Assembly: GCF_026247885.1 (NCBI RefSeq) | Contig: NZ_CP110921.1 | Location: 372,001 to 436,000 of the forward strand | Source of the DNA: Methylococcus mesophilus | GTDB lineage: Bacteria; Pseudomonadota; Gammaproteobacteria; Methylococcales; Methylococcaceae | Length of the DNA: 64,000 nt | Direction of reading: 5' to 3' | Part shown: in pieces, positions 37,910-46,283 of the stretch | How the letters are laid out: each line of letters opens with the position of its first letter | How positions within the stretch are numbered: the first letter of the stretch is position 1 | Position numbers and translations under genes: made by a program | The notes under the pieces: model-generated | Databases searched by the model: none | Seen by the model: only the letters and a program-made list of their open reading frames with translations | Told to the model about the DNA's origin: nothing

Positions 37910-38871
37910 TCTTTGATGTGAATTCGGGCGAAGCGATGATTGTCATCGAGAAACAGTGTGACATCGGCGCGCGCTGGCATTTCCGCCAGCATATGCCGCG
38001 TCAAGCGTTCGTAATGCATGATAAAGCGCCGCAGGGCTGTTTCGTCCATCAGACGGTGACCCGGAGAGCCGTTCTCCCGGATCGCTGCTGCGAGTTTTCG
38101 CTCCTGCAAGCTCCTCCACTGGTGCACGCATTCCATACCGGGGACCTTCAGCATGATGAGCCGGTCCAGCCGACCGAACAGTTCCGCATAAGGTCCGAGG
38201 AGCTGTTCGTTGACATGGGTCCGCCAGCGGCCGTCCTCATCCTCCTCGGCCTCCAGGGCATTGATCGGACGGAGCAGTTCCTCCTGAGTTTGAGGGGCAC
38301 AGCCGACGCACCAGCCTTCGAAGATAACGATATCGACAGGGGCTTGCGTAAGAGGCCAGGCGGACATCGGACGCCGGTCGTCGACCGACTTGTCGAATGC
38401 CGGCAAAGCCACGGAGCTTTCCGAGCCGGCTGTTGTCAGACGATCGAGCGTTTCCAGCCCCAGGCCTACATCATGGGTACCGGGGACGCCTCGCGTCGCC
38501 AGCAGGGGGTGAATCTCCCGCGCCAGCCGCTCTCGTTCCGCTCTCGTCTTGTAGATATCGTCGATGGAAAAGCCGGCAACCCTGCACCCATAGCCCTCGC
38601 GCAGAATCAGAGCCAGGGATTCGCACAGCGTCGACTTCCCGGAGCCTTGCGCGCCGTTGACGCCGAGCACGAACGGCCCATCCTTCTTGTGTGACACAAC
38701 CCAGGCAGCGAGCGGCAAATAGACTCTCGCCAAGGGTTCGGCCAGCGTGAAGGGTATGCGCTGCTTCGCCATCGAAACAAGGAAACCCGGCCGGACCCGC
38801 TCCCAGATCAGCCGGTATGCGTCATCCGGCAATATCCTGGCAGGCCACAACGGAGATGAAGCAGTGGCCAT
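37906..38871 (-). CDS. D-glycerate kinase, P-loop type (serine cycle)
   Basis: About 321 residues. P-loop GVNGAQGSGKSTLCESLAL, FSIDDIYKTRAERERLA, TRGVPGTHDVGLGLETL, and IVIFEGWCVGCAPQT are those of plant/YggC-type D-glycerate 3-kinases related to phosphoribulokinase. In methylotrophs glycerate kinase converts glycerate to phosphoglycerate at the end of the serine cycle (2- or 3-phosphoglycerate depends on the type; not decided from sequence). ATG at 38871 chosen; a TTG at 38880 is in frame with a slightly better spaced AGGTGG. Lies directly after hydroxypyruvate reductase. Confidence 0.85.
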   Translation of the reverse strand: MATASSPLWPARILPDDAYRLIWERVRPGFLVSMAKQRIPFTLAEPLARVYLPLAAWVVSHKKDGPFVLGVNGAQGSGKSTLCESLALILREGYGCRVAGFSIDDIYKTRAERERLAREIHPLLATRGVPGTHDVGLGLETLDRLTTAGSESSVALPAFDKSVDDRRPMSAWPLTQAPVDIVIFEGWCVGCAPQTQEELLRPINALEAEEDEDGRWRTHVNEQLLGPYAELFGRLDRLIMLKVPGMECVHQWRSLQERKLAAAIRENGSPGHRLMDETALRRFIMHYERLTRHMLAEMPARADVTLFLDDNHRFARIHIKE

Positions 38872-38880
38872 TACCTGCAA

Positions 38881-39852
38881 TCAGGCCACCTGGTCCCCCG
38901 GGGGGCGCCCGTTAAAAAACGCGGTGATGTTGTCGATGACGCGCATGCCCATGGCGATCCGCGTTTCCTCCGTGGCACTGCCAAGATGGGGAAACAAGAC
39001 GGCGTTGTCGAGCTCGAGAAAACCCGGATTCAGCCGGGGTTCGCCTTCGTAAACGTCCAGGCCCGCGCCCCGGATGCGCCGGCTCCGCAGTGCGTCGATC
39101 AGGGCTTCGCTGTCGACGACGTCCCCGCGGGCGGTATTGATGAGATAGGCGTGGGGTCTCATTCGAGCCAAGCGCTCCGCACCGATCAAGTGCCGGTTTT
39201 CCTTGCTGCCGGGACAGTGGAGCGCAACGAAATCGGCCCGTTCCAGCACCTCCTCCAGCGTGCCGCACTGCTCGGCGCCCAGGGCATCGATCGCGTTCTG
39301 CGGTGGTGGGAAGGGATCGTAGAAAATGACGGACATGTCGAAGCCGAAATGGGCTTTTTTTGCCATGGCGCGGGCAATCCGGCCGAAACCGACGAGTCCC
39401 AGGGTCTTGCCCGTCACCTTGGTGCCGAGCATGTGGGTGGGGCGCCATCCCGTCCATAGGCCGCCACGGACCTCCCGCTCACCCTCTCCGCCCCGGCGGG
39501 CGACCTCGAGCATGAGCAGCATCGCGATGTCGGCGGTACAGTCGGTCAGCACGTCCGGGGTGTTGGTTACGGCGACGCCGCGCCGCCTCGCGGCTTCGAG
39601 GTCGATATGGTTGAAGCCTACGCCGAAGTTACCGAGGATCCTGCAACGCAGCGGCTCCGTGGCCAGCACGTCGGCATCGATGGTGTCGGTGACCGTGGGC
39701 AGCACCGCGTCGTAATTGCGGAGGGCCGCCTTCAGCTCTTCCGTATTCAGCGGATGGTCGTCGGCGTTGAAGACCGTGTCGAACGATTCCCAGAGTCTGC
39801 TTTCACAAGATTCCGGCCAGCGTCGCGTCACCAGGACTTTGGGTTTGCTCAT
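38881..39852 (-). CDS. hprA: Hydroxypyruvate/glyoxylate reductase
   Basis: 323 residues, D-2-hydroxyacid dehydrogenase. GNFGVGFNHIDLEAARRRGV, the dinucleotide site KTLGLVGFGRIARAMAKKA, INTARGDVVDSEAL (substrate Arg), the Glu in DVYEGEPRLNP and catalytic His in LFPHLGSATEETR. Reduces hydroxypyruvate to glycerate in the serine cycle. Placed between the serine-glyoxylate aminotransferase, which makes hydroxypyruvate, and glycerate kinase, which uses its product. Confidence 0.9.
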   Translation of the reverse strand: MSKPKVLVTRRWPESCESRLWESFDTVFNADDHPLNTEELKAALRNYDAVLPTVTDTIDADVLATEPLRCRILGNFGVGFNHIDLEAARRRGVAVTNTPDVLTDCTADIAMLLMLEVARRGGEGEREVRGGLWTGWRPTHMLGTKVTGKTLGLVGFGRIARAMAKKAHFGFDMSVIFYDPFPPPQNAIDALGAEQCGTLEEVLERADFVALHCPGSKENRHLIGAERLARMRPHAYLINTARGDVVDSEALIDALRSRRIRGAGLDVYEGEPRLNPGFLELDNAVLFPHLGSATEETRIAMGMRVIDNITAFFNGRPPGDQVA

Positions 39853-39948
39853 GCTGCAGTTCCAAAAAGGGGAGGGCGCACCTAATAGCGCGCCCCCGTG
39901 GCATCTTGCCTCGCGCCGACGATCTGTCTCGACGCGAGATCTGGTGGG

Positions 39949-41136
39949 TCAAGTCCGGGCCTTGATTGCCGGAGCTGTTTCGCGCCAGTAGGTGCTGGCA
40001 GCCGCGATGCCGCTGCCAGGCGTCACCGGGATGCCCACGTCCAGCATGGCCATTTCAGAACCCACGATGGCGCTGGACAGACTCAATTCGTTGAGGTCAC
40101 CCAAGTGACCGATGCGGAAGACCTTACCGGAAACCTCGGTCAGACCCGCACCCAGCGACAGGTCGTAGCGGTAATAAGCCGTGTGGATCACGTCGCGCGC
40201 GTCGAACTCGGGCGGCACAACGACGGCCGAAACGGTGTTCGAATACCATTTCGGATCCTGGGCGCAAACCTTGAGACCCCAGGCGGACACCGCTCGGCGG
40301 ACGCCTTCGGCCAAGCGGGCATGGCGGGCATAAACGTTCTCCAGACCTTCCTCGAGCAGCAGTTCCAACGACTTGCGCAAGCCGTACAGCAACGGAATCG
40401 ACGGCGTATAGGGAAAGAAGCCGCCGGCGTTGTGAAGGATGTGATCGTTGATGTCCAGGAATGCGCGCCTGCACTTAGCAGACTCGCGGGCCTTGAGTGC
40501 CTTTTGGCTGAATCCCAGGAGCGCCAGGCCAGCCGGTAGCATGAAGCCTTTCTGGGAGCCGGCCACACCGATGTCAACACCCCATTCGTCCATGCGGAAA
40601 TCGAGGGAGCCGATCGAACTCACGCCGTCCACATAGAACAGGGCAGGGTGGCCGGCCGCGTCGATGGCCTTGCGCACGGCCGGAAGATCGTTGGTTACAC
40701 CGGTCGCAGTTTCGTTGTGGCAGATCAGAACCGCCTTGATTTCACGTGCGGTATCGGCCTTCAGGCGCGCCTCCAGTCGGTCCAGCGGTACACCTTGGCC
40801 CCACGGTACTTCCTCGTATTCCACTTCGAGCCCCAAGCGCTTGGCCAAGTCGATCCAAAGATGGCTGAATTGCCCGAAGCGGTAGGACAAGACCTTGTCG
40901 CCGGGAGAAAGCGTGTTCGAGAGAGCGATTTCCCAACCCGCGGTTCCCGTGGCCGGAAATACGAAGCATTGTCCTGCTTCCGTTCGGAATATTTTCTTCA
41001 GATTCTCCAACAGCGGGCTTACAAGGGCAGGGAAGTCCGGCCGCCGATGGTCCTCCATCGGCACGTGCATCGCGCTAAGAACGGCATCCGGGATATTCGT
41101 TGGACCGGGAACGTAAAGATGGTTGCGACCAGGCAT
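39949..41136 (-). CDS. sgaA: Serine-glyoxylate aminotransferase
   Basis: 395 residues, class-V PLP aminotransferase. N-terminus MPGRNHLYVPGPTNIPDAVL, FVFPATGTAGWEIALSNTL, ICHNETATGVTNDL, YVDGVSSIGSLDFRMDEW, and the PLP lysine in VAGSQKGFMLPAGLA. It converts serine and glyoxylate to hydroxypyruvate and glycine, the entry to the reductive arm of the serine cycle. AAGGTGA lies 5 bases before the ATG; the in-frame upstream extension has no family similarity. First gene of the cluster with hprA, glycerate kinase and psd. Confidence 0.93.
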   Translation of the reverse strand: MPGRNHLYVPGPTNIPDAVLSAMHVPMEDHRRPDFPALVSPLLENLKKIFRTEAGQCFVFPATGTAGWEIALSNTLSPGDKVLSYRFGQFSHLWIDLAKRLGLEVEYEEVPWGQGVPLDRLEARLKADTAREIKAVLICHNETATGVTNDLPAVRKAIDAAGHPALFYVDGVSSIGSLDFRMDEWGVDIGVAGSQKGFMLPAGLALLGFSQKALKARESAKCRRAFLDINDHILHNAGGFFPYTPSIPLLYGLRKSLELLLEEGLENVYARHARLAEGVRRAVSAWGLKVCAQDPKWYSNTVSAVVVPPEFDARDVIHTAYYRYDLSLGAGLTEVSGKVFRIGHLGDLNELSLSSAIVGSEMAMLDVGIPVTPGSGIAAASTYWRETAPAIKART

Positions 41137-41303
41137 CAAATTCACCTTGAGTTTAGGATTTGGATATTGCTCTTGTTGGTAGAGGTGCGGACGGAAACAG
41201 GACGAACCTCGGCACGGAAAGTCGCGACAAAGCCGGTCCATCCCCTCAGGAAGGAGGGCAATCATGCCACAGCGGCCGGACATTCTTCAATAATGAAGCG
41301 CTC

Positions 41304-41332
41304 TTGACATGATTGTGATCAAAAAAGATAAT
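41304..41332 (+). promoter_or_regulatory. Strong sigma70 promoter of the tRNA gene
   Basis: Perfect TTGACA (41304-41309), 17-base spacer, GATAAT (41327-41332), 80 bases upstream of the tRNA. It is followed by a short GC/AT discriminator and no ORF, as expected for a tRNA transcript. Confidence 0.75.
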
Positions 41333-41412
41333 GCCTCTTTTAGAGGACAGTGTGTCATGCTGCCCTCCATGCAACGCACTGTCTCTCGTTTTTGGCATGC
41401 AGACAGATCAAC

Positions 41413-41489
<77 letters not shown>

Positions 41490-41537
41490 AATCACAGCTT
41501 TACGTCGTCTTACAACTCCCCAATGCTCTACAAGCTT

Positions 41538-41774
41538 CTAGGCTTGGCGTCTTTTTTGTTGCCGCTGCACCTCCCAGCAGGTACCGTCAAAGCCCATCAC
41601 TTCCTTCCGTAGGCGGTCGAACTCCGCCTGCACGAAAAACGCCGACGCCAGGCGGAGAAGCTCGTTCGCGCGCTTCCTATACGATTTTCCCGCCCCAAAG
41701 CCTCGAGCCCCTCGCGATCCGTGCCAACAAAGCTCTCCAGTTCGGCCACTACACCCACTTCCGCAGCGTGTCAA
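41538..41774 (-). pseudogene. IS3-family OrfA C-terminal remnant
   Basis: The fragment contains RKRANELLRLASAFFVQAEFDRLRK, close to the leucine-zipper end of IS3-group OrfA (usually NxxLRKASAYFAQAELDRxxK). No complete DDE transposase or inverted repeats are nearby, so it is a scar. Assignment rests on one motif. Confidence 0.45.
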
Positions 41775-41798
41775 ACAGCGTGCAAGTTTGACCAGTTG

Positions 41799-42338
41799 TC
41801 AGGGTCGAAAACTGACCAGGGAGAGGGCTGGGTTGCGCTGTATGAAGCGGAAGGAATCGTTGCCTGTCTCGATGATGTCGCAATGGTGAGTGATGCGGTC
41901 GAGGAGCGCGGTGGTCATCTTGGCGTCGCCGAACACTTGTCCCCACTCGCCGAAGGAGAGGTTGGTCGTGAGGATGAGAGAGGTCCGCTCATACAGCTGG
42001 CTGATGAGGTGGAACAACAAAGCTCCTCCGGCTTCCGGGAAAGGGAGATCGCCGAGGTCGTCGATAATCGCCGCGTCCACCAGAATCAGGTTATGCGCTT
42101 CAGCCATGAACTGGCCACTGGCCAGCTGTTCGATCTGGGGCTGTGACACCGGCGACAGTGCCCAGTCGAAATGGGCGAGATCGCTGTGGATGGAAAAGCG
42201 CGCGACGTGCATTTGGGAGCACAGGCTGCGGGCTTGGCGGTCCACGGTTTTCGCCTCGATTAAGCGCTGGACCCACATTTCCGGCTCCGGAGGCTGGCGC
42301 GGGCGTTCCGCATCCAGCTCCGCAAGTGCCGCCGCCAT
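41799..42338 (-). pseudogene. IstB-like ATPase, internally deleted
   Basis: Reads [41 protein letters not shown]... and ends with [20 protein letters not shown], clearly IstB of IS21-family elements. The segment that normally carries Walker A (GxxGTGKTHLA) and about 60 residues is missing between NLILV and AIIDDLG, so the helper ATPase is dead. The N-terminal frame is also displaced relative to the preceding part. Confidence 0.75.
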
Positions 42339-42790
42339 GCCGTAAAAAGGTGCATGGCCTTGAGGAATGCCGTCATATCAGCCAGCAAGGGCGGCCTCCC
42401 GCAGGCGGTCATAGCCTCCGCAATCAGCTTGGGCTCGTGGGTGAGCTTCAAGGCGGTCGGCACCTGGAGCTCGATCGGTGGCCTTACGGGTGCGAGCAGA
42501 CGGTGCAGGTGATTGAGGACGATCGGGGCTGACACGGCGCCTCTCTCCAAGGTCAGGGCGCAAGCCACTTCGACCGGTTCCGTGCCATGCCTGCGCAAGG
42601 CGAGCAACACTTCGACGAAGGCACGGTCGCCCTTGGGTTGTTTCAGCAAGCAATCGTGGACGGCGGCGATAGACGCGGGCAATTACCAATGGCTAAAGGG
42701 AACCCCGTTGCGCAAGGCCCCCGGTTTCTTCTCGAGCAAGAGAGGTGGTGCCAAGGATCGAGTACCCAACTGTCACGCGCAAAGCTCCGC
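42260..42790 (-). pseudogene. IstA transposase C-terminal fragment with in-frame stop
   Basis: One minus-strand frame reads KKPGALRNGVPFSHW, then TAA (42683-42685), then LPASIAAVHDCLLKQPKGDRAFVEVLLALRR and VLNHLHRLLAPVRPP, matching the C-terminus of IS21-family IstA. The DDE catalytic domain is absent. Confidence 0.65.
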
Positions 42791-42879
42791 GCATGGCGTG
42801 CAACCTCACGGGCATAGGCGACGATGACGACCGTATCGGCATATCAGGCCGCCATTCCAACCTGACTTAAACCAACCAG

Positions 42880-43511
42880 CCTCCACGATTCCCGGGGCGG
42901 TTCAGTATCAGGACAAGGTGTACCGCTACTATCGGAGCGCGACAAAAGGGGTAGGCGACACAGGGCCGAAAGGCGGCAAGATCGTCAAGCAAAGCCTCTT
43001 GCGTTCCTGGCGCTTCCAGGCCGGCGCGGTGGTGGTGGTAGCGTTACTTGTATCCGGGTTTTCGGCGCGTAAGGCAGCGGACAGCGTGGGCGAAATGAAA
43101 AAGCCGAAGCTCGCGGAAATTCCTGCGCCGTCGCCAACGGTCGTCGCTCAAGCCACGCTGATTCCCTAACCGGTTGCGAGAAATCCGGCTCCACCGCCTG
43201 AACCAATCGAGTCCGACCGCTGGCGCTTGGCCGGTGCTCACGGCCAGGGCGCGGAGCAGCGTTACCTCATCACGGACGGCAAGCGGTCGCGGCGGGTGTC
43301 TGCCTCAAAATGCCACCGGGACGACCTTGAGGACGTCTGCATCGTCCGGGGCGAACTGGTCGCATCCTGGACCGGGCCGGCAAGGAGCGGAGGGCGGTGG
43401 CTGCCGAAGGAGTTCGAGCGGGGTTTCGAGTCGGGACGTTCTGACGGGGCCGTATCGGACTCGGAGCGGGTTTCTTCAGTCTCTGCGGTGGGGCTACGCG
43501 ATCGGGATTAA
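42880..43511 (+). pseudogene. zot (gpI-like) remnant with internal stop
   Basis: A single frame reads TIPGAVQYQDKVYRYYRSAT, GDTGPKGGKIVKQSLL, a membrane segment AGAVVVVALLVSGF, then TAA at 43167-43169, and continues in frame with PVARNPAPPPEPIE and the C-terminal periplasmic domain (RYLITDGKRSRRVSASKC, DVCIVRGELVASW) to TAA at 43511. This is the last half of a filamentous-phage Zot; the N-terminal ATPase is missing. It is only distantly related to the intact Zot at 51312. Confidence 0.7.
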
Positions 43512-43580
43512 TGTGACAGGTGACAGATTTTGAGTATCTGTCCAGAATTAACGTGTATTCCTGATTCTGATAGAGGACTC

Positions 43581-44492
43581 CTAGTCGATCGAGGGCTTGC
43601 TTGTAATATGCATTTTAGTTAGTTTTTCGAGTTCTGGATTTCTTTCCAGTAGCGCCAATCGAATATCGTCCCATTCGAGATCAATTAAGACTTTGCGAAT
43701 CGCTATCATATTTTCTAATTCAAACGCGTAGAGATTTCGCGGCATGTCGTTGGAAAATTCAATATATTGATTTCTAGCATCTTCGAATGTTTCCCGTGAA
43801 AAATTGACAGATTCGCAAATTAATTCTCGTGTCTTCTGTTGTATCCTACTTAACGACTCGACGTAACTTCGTGCGGCCTCACGGAGATTTACGCGGGTTG
43901 GCATTTTCTTCAGTGTTTCCCTTTTAAAACTATTATCAAGGCTGAGAGTGGATTTCTTTGCGTAAAAATCTACAGCAAATTCCTTTGCATTTTCACCGTC
44001 ATTTTGAATCTTGTATTGTTTGCATATTTGATGAACGGGGGTGGCGCAGTGTTGCGCGTAATTTCTTAGGGCCTCCATAAAGCAGTAGTTAAAGTTCGAT
44101 TCAAATTCATCGACGAACAGTTGTCTTATATCGGTGCTTTTAATGCAAGTATTGGATATGCAAGATAAAATATGATTAGTAAGCGAGTCGACGTATAAAC
44201 GGGCCGCAGTCAACAAATTGAGAATCCGAACAGTTATCGCGTTTTTGATCTCAGAAAAGTTAGGGGTTCCTGTATGCTTACGGACAAGGCCAGTGATCGC
44301 GAAGTTCGTCGCTTCTTTTTCAAGATCGAGATAATTGGTTATAATTAGCTCGTACTTTTCCTCTATCGCTAGGGCGTGTCTTAAGACGTCACGTGCCTTC
44401 TTTAATTTATCAAATCTATCATAATCAATTTCTAACTCTGGAAACCCGCCTAGAGCATTGCTTCCGATGATATATCTTTTCTTGGTGCTCAT
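43581..44492 (-). CDS. HEPN-motif protein of unknown function, AT-rich cargo
   Basis: About 303 residues. Visibly AT-rich compared with all neighbours, suggesting transfer. No overall family recognised. Residues 139-154, MEALRNYAQHCATPVH, contain R143-N-x3-H148, the Rx4-6H signature of HEPN ribonucleases, in a helical context; the following TPVH is a frequent continuation in HEPN-like proteins. Predicted all-helical with several Cys (111, 116). ATG at 44492 chosen because AGGGA sits 9 bases upstream; ATG at 44501 has the site too close. Found as cargo in a phage remnant, so a defence or abortive-infection role is possible (inference). Confidence 0.6.
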   Translation of the reverse strand: MSTKKRYIIGSNALGGFPELEIDYDRFDKLKKARDVLRHALAIEEKYELIITNYLDLEKEATNFAITGLVRKHTGTPNFSEIKNAITVRILNLLTAARLYVDSLTNHILSCISNTCIKSTDIRQLFVDEFESNFNYCFMEALRNYAQHCATPVHQICKQYKIQNDGENAKEFAVDFYAKKSTLSLDNSFKRETLKKMPTRVNLREAARSYVESLSRIQQKTRELICESVNFSRETFEDARNQYIEFSNDMPRNLYAFELENMIAIRKVLIDLEWDDIRLALLERNPELEKLTKMHITSKPSID

Positions 44493-44737
44493 AATGGTCA
44501 TTCCCTTTGTAGCTGTAATGCTGTTTTCCTAATTTTATCGACGCGGGGAGGCGGAGTGAAGGGTAAGAAATTTCACGCCAAGCCTGAACGCCTAAGGAGA
44601 TCTGTGAACGCTCGGCCGCACGGGTTCAGTCGAATCAAAGAGTGTCAGGCAATGGCAGTTACGACGGAAAGACAACCCGACGGAGGACGCTGGCTGAGAA
44701 CTGAAAGAACGCAACCGGATGCAAAAAATACTTGCCT

Positions 44738-44757
44738 TATAATTTGTAACCGGTTAC
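44738..44757 (+). promoter_or_regulatory. Promoter -10 with palindromic operator
   Basis: TATAAT (44738-44743) is followed by the perfect 12-bp palindrome GTAACCGGTTAC (44746-44757) at the expected start point of transcription, 36 bases before the gene at 44793. Typical of an autoregulated small DNA-binding protein. No convincing -35. Confidence 0.5.
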
Positions 44758-44792
44758 GCTAATACCAACTTCAACGCAGTGGGATCACGACC

Positions 44793-45242
44793 ATGAGCAT
44801 CGACACAAACGACACCGCCACCGTAGATGCCTTTTCCCCAGTGAAACGGGGCCGTGGTCGACCCCGTAGCGCCAATCCCAAAACGCCAGCGCAACGCATG
44901 GCCGAAAGCCGTCGGCGTCGGGTTGTGACAGGGGAGGGCGAGCGTCGGCTTGAACTCTGGGTCTCGACTAAAGCCTTTTTTGCGCTCGAGCGCTTGCTTG
45001 CTCACTTCCCTGAGGTCGGTAGACAATCCCTGGTCGAAAAGCTGATTCTCGAACACGAAAAGGGTGTGACCGATGCCATGTCGGATGCACATCCCGGCCT
45101 CGATACAGCAGCACGTCACGGGAGAAGCAAAAATTCTCCCATCCTCGGAACGGCACATGGTAGCGGTCCCAGAACGGCAAAAGGCGCATGGCCGACACCG
45201 GTGGGCCTTTCTCGTCCCAATTCTGAATCGTCCGCTGAGTGA
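44793..45242 (+). CDS. Small DNA-binding-like protein, chimeric C-terminus
   Basis: 149 residues. An AT-hook-like KRGRGRPR near residue 20, then a basic stretch and a ribbon-helix-helix-like segment ERRLELWVSTKAFFALERLLAHF...QSLVEKLILEHEKG. From about nucleotide 45105 the frame runs antisense through the DUF3653 remnant, so the last 45 residues are probably not original. Likely an autoregulator (palindrome upstream). Function not established. Confidence 0.55.
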   Translation: MSIDTNDTATVDAFSPVKRGRGRPRSANPKTPAQRMAESRRRRVVTGEGERRLELWVSTKAFFALERLLAHFPEVGRQSLVEKLILEHEKGVTDAMSDAHPGLDTAARHGRSKNSPILGTAHGSGPRTAKGAWPTPVGLSRPNSESSAE

Positions 45243-45342
45243 CGCCGCACAGGTCGGCGGCGTCCTCAGCCGAAATCATCAGCCTACGCCGCAGCTTGTA
45301 GAATTCCGAAGTGGTCTTCCGAGTACGCTTCACGTTTTTCAT
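44968..45342 (-). pseudogene. Truncated DUF3653-type phage regulator
   Basis: The first about 80 residues (MKNVKRTRKTTSEFYKLRRR, HTH ISAEDAADLCGVTQRTIQNW, FWDRYHVPFRGWENF, SRDVLLYRGR) are almost identical to the intact copy at 54514-54978. At about 45105 the similarity stops and the frame continues antisense through the neighbouring gene. A recombination junction therefore removed the 3' half. Confidence 0.8.
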
Positions 45343-45373
45343 ATTTACAGTACGGACCATTGAGTGTAGCCGT

Positions 45374-45784
45374 TTAGCGACGCTGCGGCGGATTTTGCGC
45401 AAACGATACCGCGCTGCGCATAATGTATATTGCATGGTAGTTCAATGACGAAGCGCACGCTTTTCCTTCCGTGCTGTAAGTTCCTGAAAATACGCTGAAG
45501 AACATGAGGCCGGCAGCCGCGCACCGGCTGTAGACCTTTCGCCATAACTCCTGTCTTTTTGCATCCTTTTCCCGCTCCAGGTTGGCCGCTGCGATCACTT
45601 CGAGCGGGTCTATTCCGAGAGCGTCGGCGATCCTTACGGCGGTGTAGTCGTCGATGACGTTTTTGCCGTGTTTCCAGTTACTTGCGGCGGATTTGTTTAC
45701 GCCTAGATATTTCGCCATTGCGTAGTCACTGGGAAGGTTGAGCGCTTGCTTGGCTGCTTCGATGTAATCGTGAGTCGTTTTCAT
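45374..45784 (-). CDS. Inovirus repressor-like HTH protein (RstR-like)
   Basis: 136 residues. N-terminal HTH domain with YAMAKYLGVNKSAASNWKHG and VRIADALGIDPLEVIAAANLE, as in small inovirus repressors; a short hydrophobic segment (AGLMFFSVFSG) follows. GAGGA precedes the ATG. Divergent from the phage lytic genes, with repeated operator words between. The 3' end crosses the dif-like site at 45413-45440, so its last about 25 codons come partly from the attachment site. Confidence 0.75.
   Translation of the reverse strand: MKTTHDYIEAAKQALNLPSDYAMAKYLGVNKSAASNWKHGKNVIDDYTAVRIADALGIDPLEVIAAANLEREKDAKRQELWRKVYSRCAAAGLMFFSVFSGTYSTEGKACASSLNYHAIYIMRSAVSFAQNPPQRR
45413..45440 (+). other. Left dif-like XerCD attachment site
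   Basis: Left arm GCTGCGCATAA matches the E. coli dif XerC arm GGTGCGCATAA at 10 of 11, the centre TGTATA is identical to E. coli dif, and the right arm TTGCATGGTAG is degenerate (4 of 11 against TTATGTTAAAT). This pattern, one good arm and one poor arm, is known for phage-borne dif-like attP sites such as CTXphi. Confidence 0.75.
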
Positions 45785-45830
45785 GTGGGCGTCCTCGGTA
45801 AGGATTTCTAGATGTTGAGACCCTAAAACG

Positions 45831-45888
45831 GTTGCGAGGTCTTGACAAGGTTGCAAGGTCGCAACTAAGCTGGTTGTGACCTTGCAAC
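45831..45888 (+). promoter_or_regulatory. Repressor operator region
   Basis: GTTGCGAGGTC (45831-45841) and GTTGCAAGGTC (45850-45860) are direct copies 19 bases apart, and GACCTTGCAAC (45878-45888) is the exact inverse of the second. On the minus strand TTGTCA and TAGGGT, 17 bases apart, form a plausible promoter for the repressor, overlapped by these sites. Looks like a lysogeny switch. Confidence 0.6.
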
Positions 45889-46038
45889 TATAGGCTCTGA
45901 CCATGCCGCAAACCCCAGCTTTCTATGCTCCCGCCGCTCCGACCCTTGACGCGCTGTCGTCGTTGGTCGGGGGTTCGGTCAACCCTGGCGGGAGCTCCCT
46001 TTTCCCGATCATCTCCCGCGCTGACGACAGCAGCGCTT

Positions 46039-46067
46039 GGCCCGTGCCAGATCGGCGGGCCTTTTTT
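46039..46067 (+). terminator. Rho-independent terminator in early phage leader
   Basis: GGCCCG (46039-46044) pairs with CGGGCC (46056-46061), directly followed by six T. It lies about 140 bases after the divergent phage promoter region, so it may attenuate early transcription, as satellite and inovirus leaders do. Confidence 0.55.
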
Positions 46068-46137
46068 ATTGCTTGGCGCTCGGGGCTTCCTCCGGCGTTT
46101 CGTGTCCGCCCCGGCCTGGGTGTTCCTGGGCCGGTTG
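46048..46137 (+). repeat. 90-bp direct repeat, copy 1
   Basis: Starts CAGATCGGCGGGCC and ends TGGGCCGGTTG. Differs from copy 2 (46570-46659) at only three of 90 positions, all transitions. It lies ahead of the small gene at 46284 and includes the 3' arm and T-run of the terminator. Confidence 0.9.
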
Positions 46138-46283
46138 AGCGTGATCCTTTCGTATCACGCCGCCTGCAGCACGTCCGCGACCGCTTCCAGTTCCTGGTGG
46201 ATGACCACGCCGACACCCGCGCCGAAGCGGAAGCCGACGCCCAGGCCCAAGCCCGGACGTTCAACCCCGAGGAGGACAGCTGA

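Larger units (their letters stand above)
41790..42790 (-). mobile_element. IS21-family element remnant (istA 3' part and istB)
   Basis: Minus-strand order istA fragment then istB fragment, as in IS21-family elements. Near 41790-41820 the repeated TGACCAGT/ACTGACCAG-like words resemble an IS21 terminus. Both genes are damaged (see their entries), so the element cannot transpose by itself. It lies between the tRNA and the zot remnant. Confidence 0.7.
42880..45440. mobile_element. Decayed inovirus (filamentous phage) unit
   Basis: From left to right: a zot C-terminal remnant, an AT-rich cargo gene, a small DNA-binding-like gene, a truncated copy of the phage DUF3653 regulator and a dif-like site. 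The order zot, accessory genes, DUF3653, dif-like site repeats that of the complete prophage to its right. The structural and replication genes are gone, possibly replaced by the IS21 element. The two units therefore form a tandem array. Confidence 0.7.

Noticed and set aside
44556..44762. 68-residue plus-strand frame upstream of the small DNA-binding-like gene
   Set aside because: Crosses the -10 box and palindrome, no ribosome binding site.
45903..46283. Possible 126-residue prophage protein starting at the operator region
   Set aside because: Poor ribosome binding site; it reads through a rho-independent terminator and the 90-bp repeat, whose second copy lies in a different context. Better viewed as a leader region.
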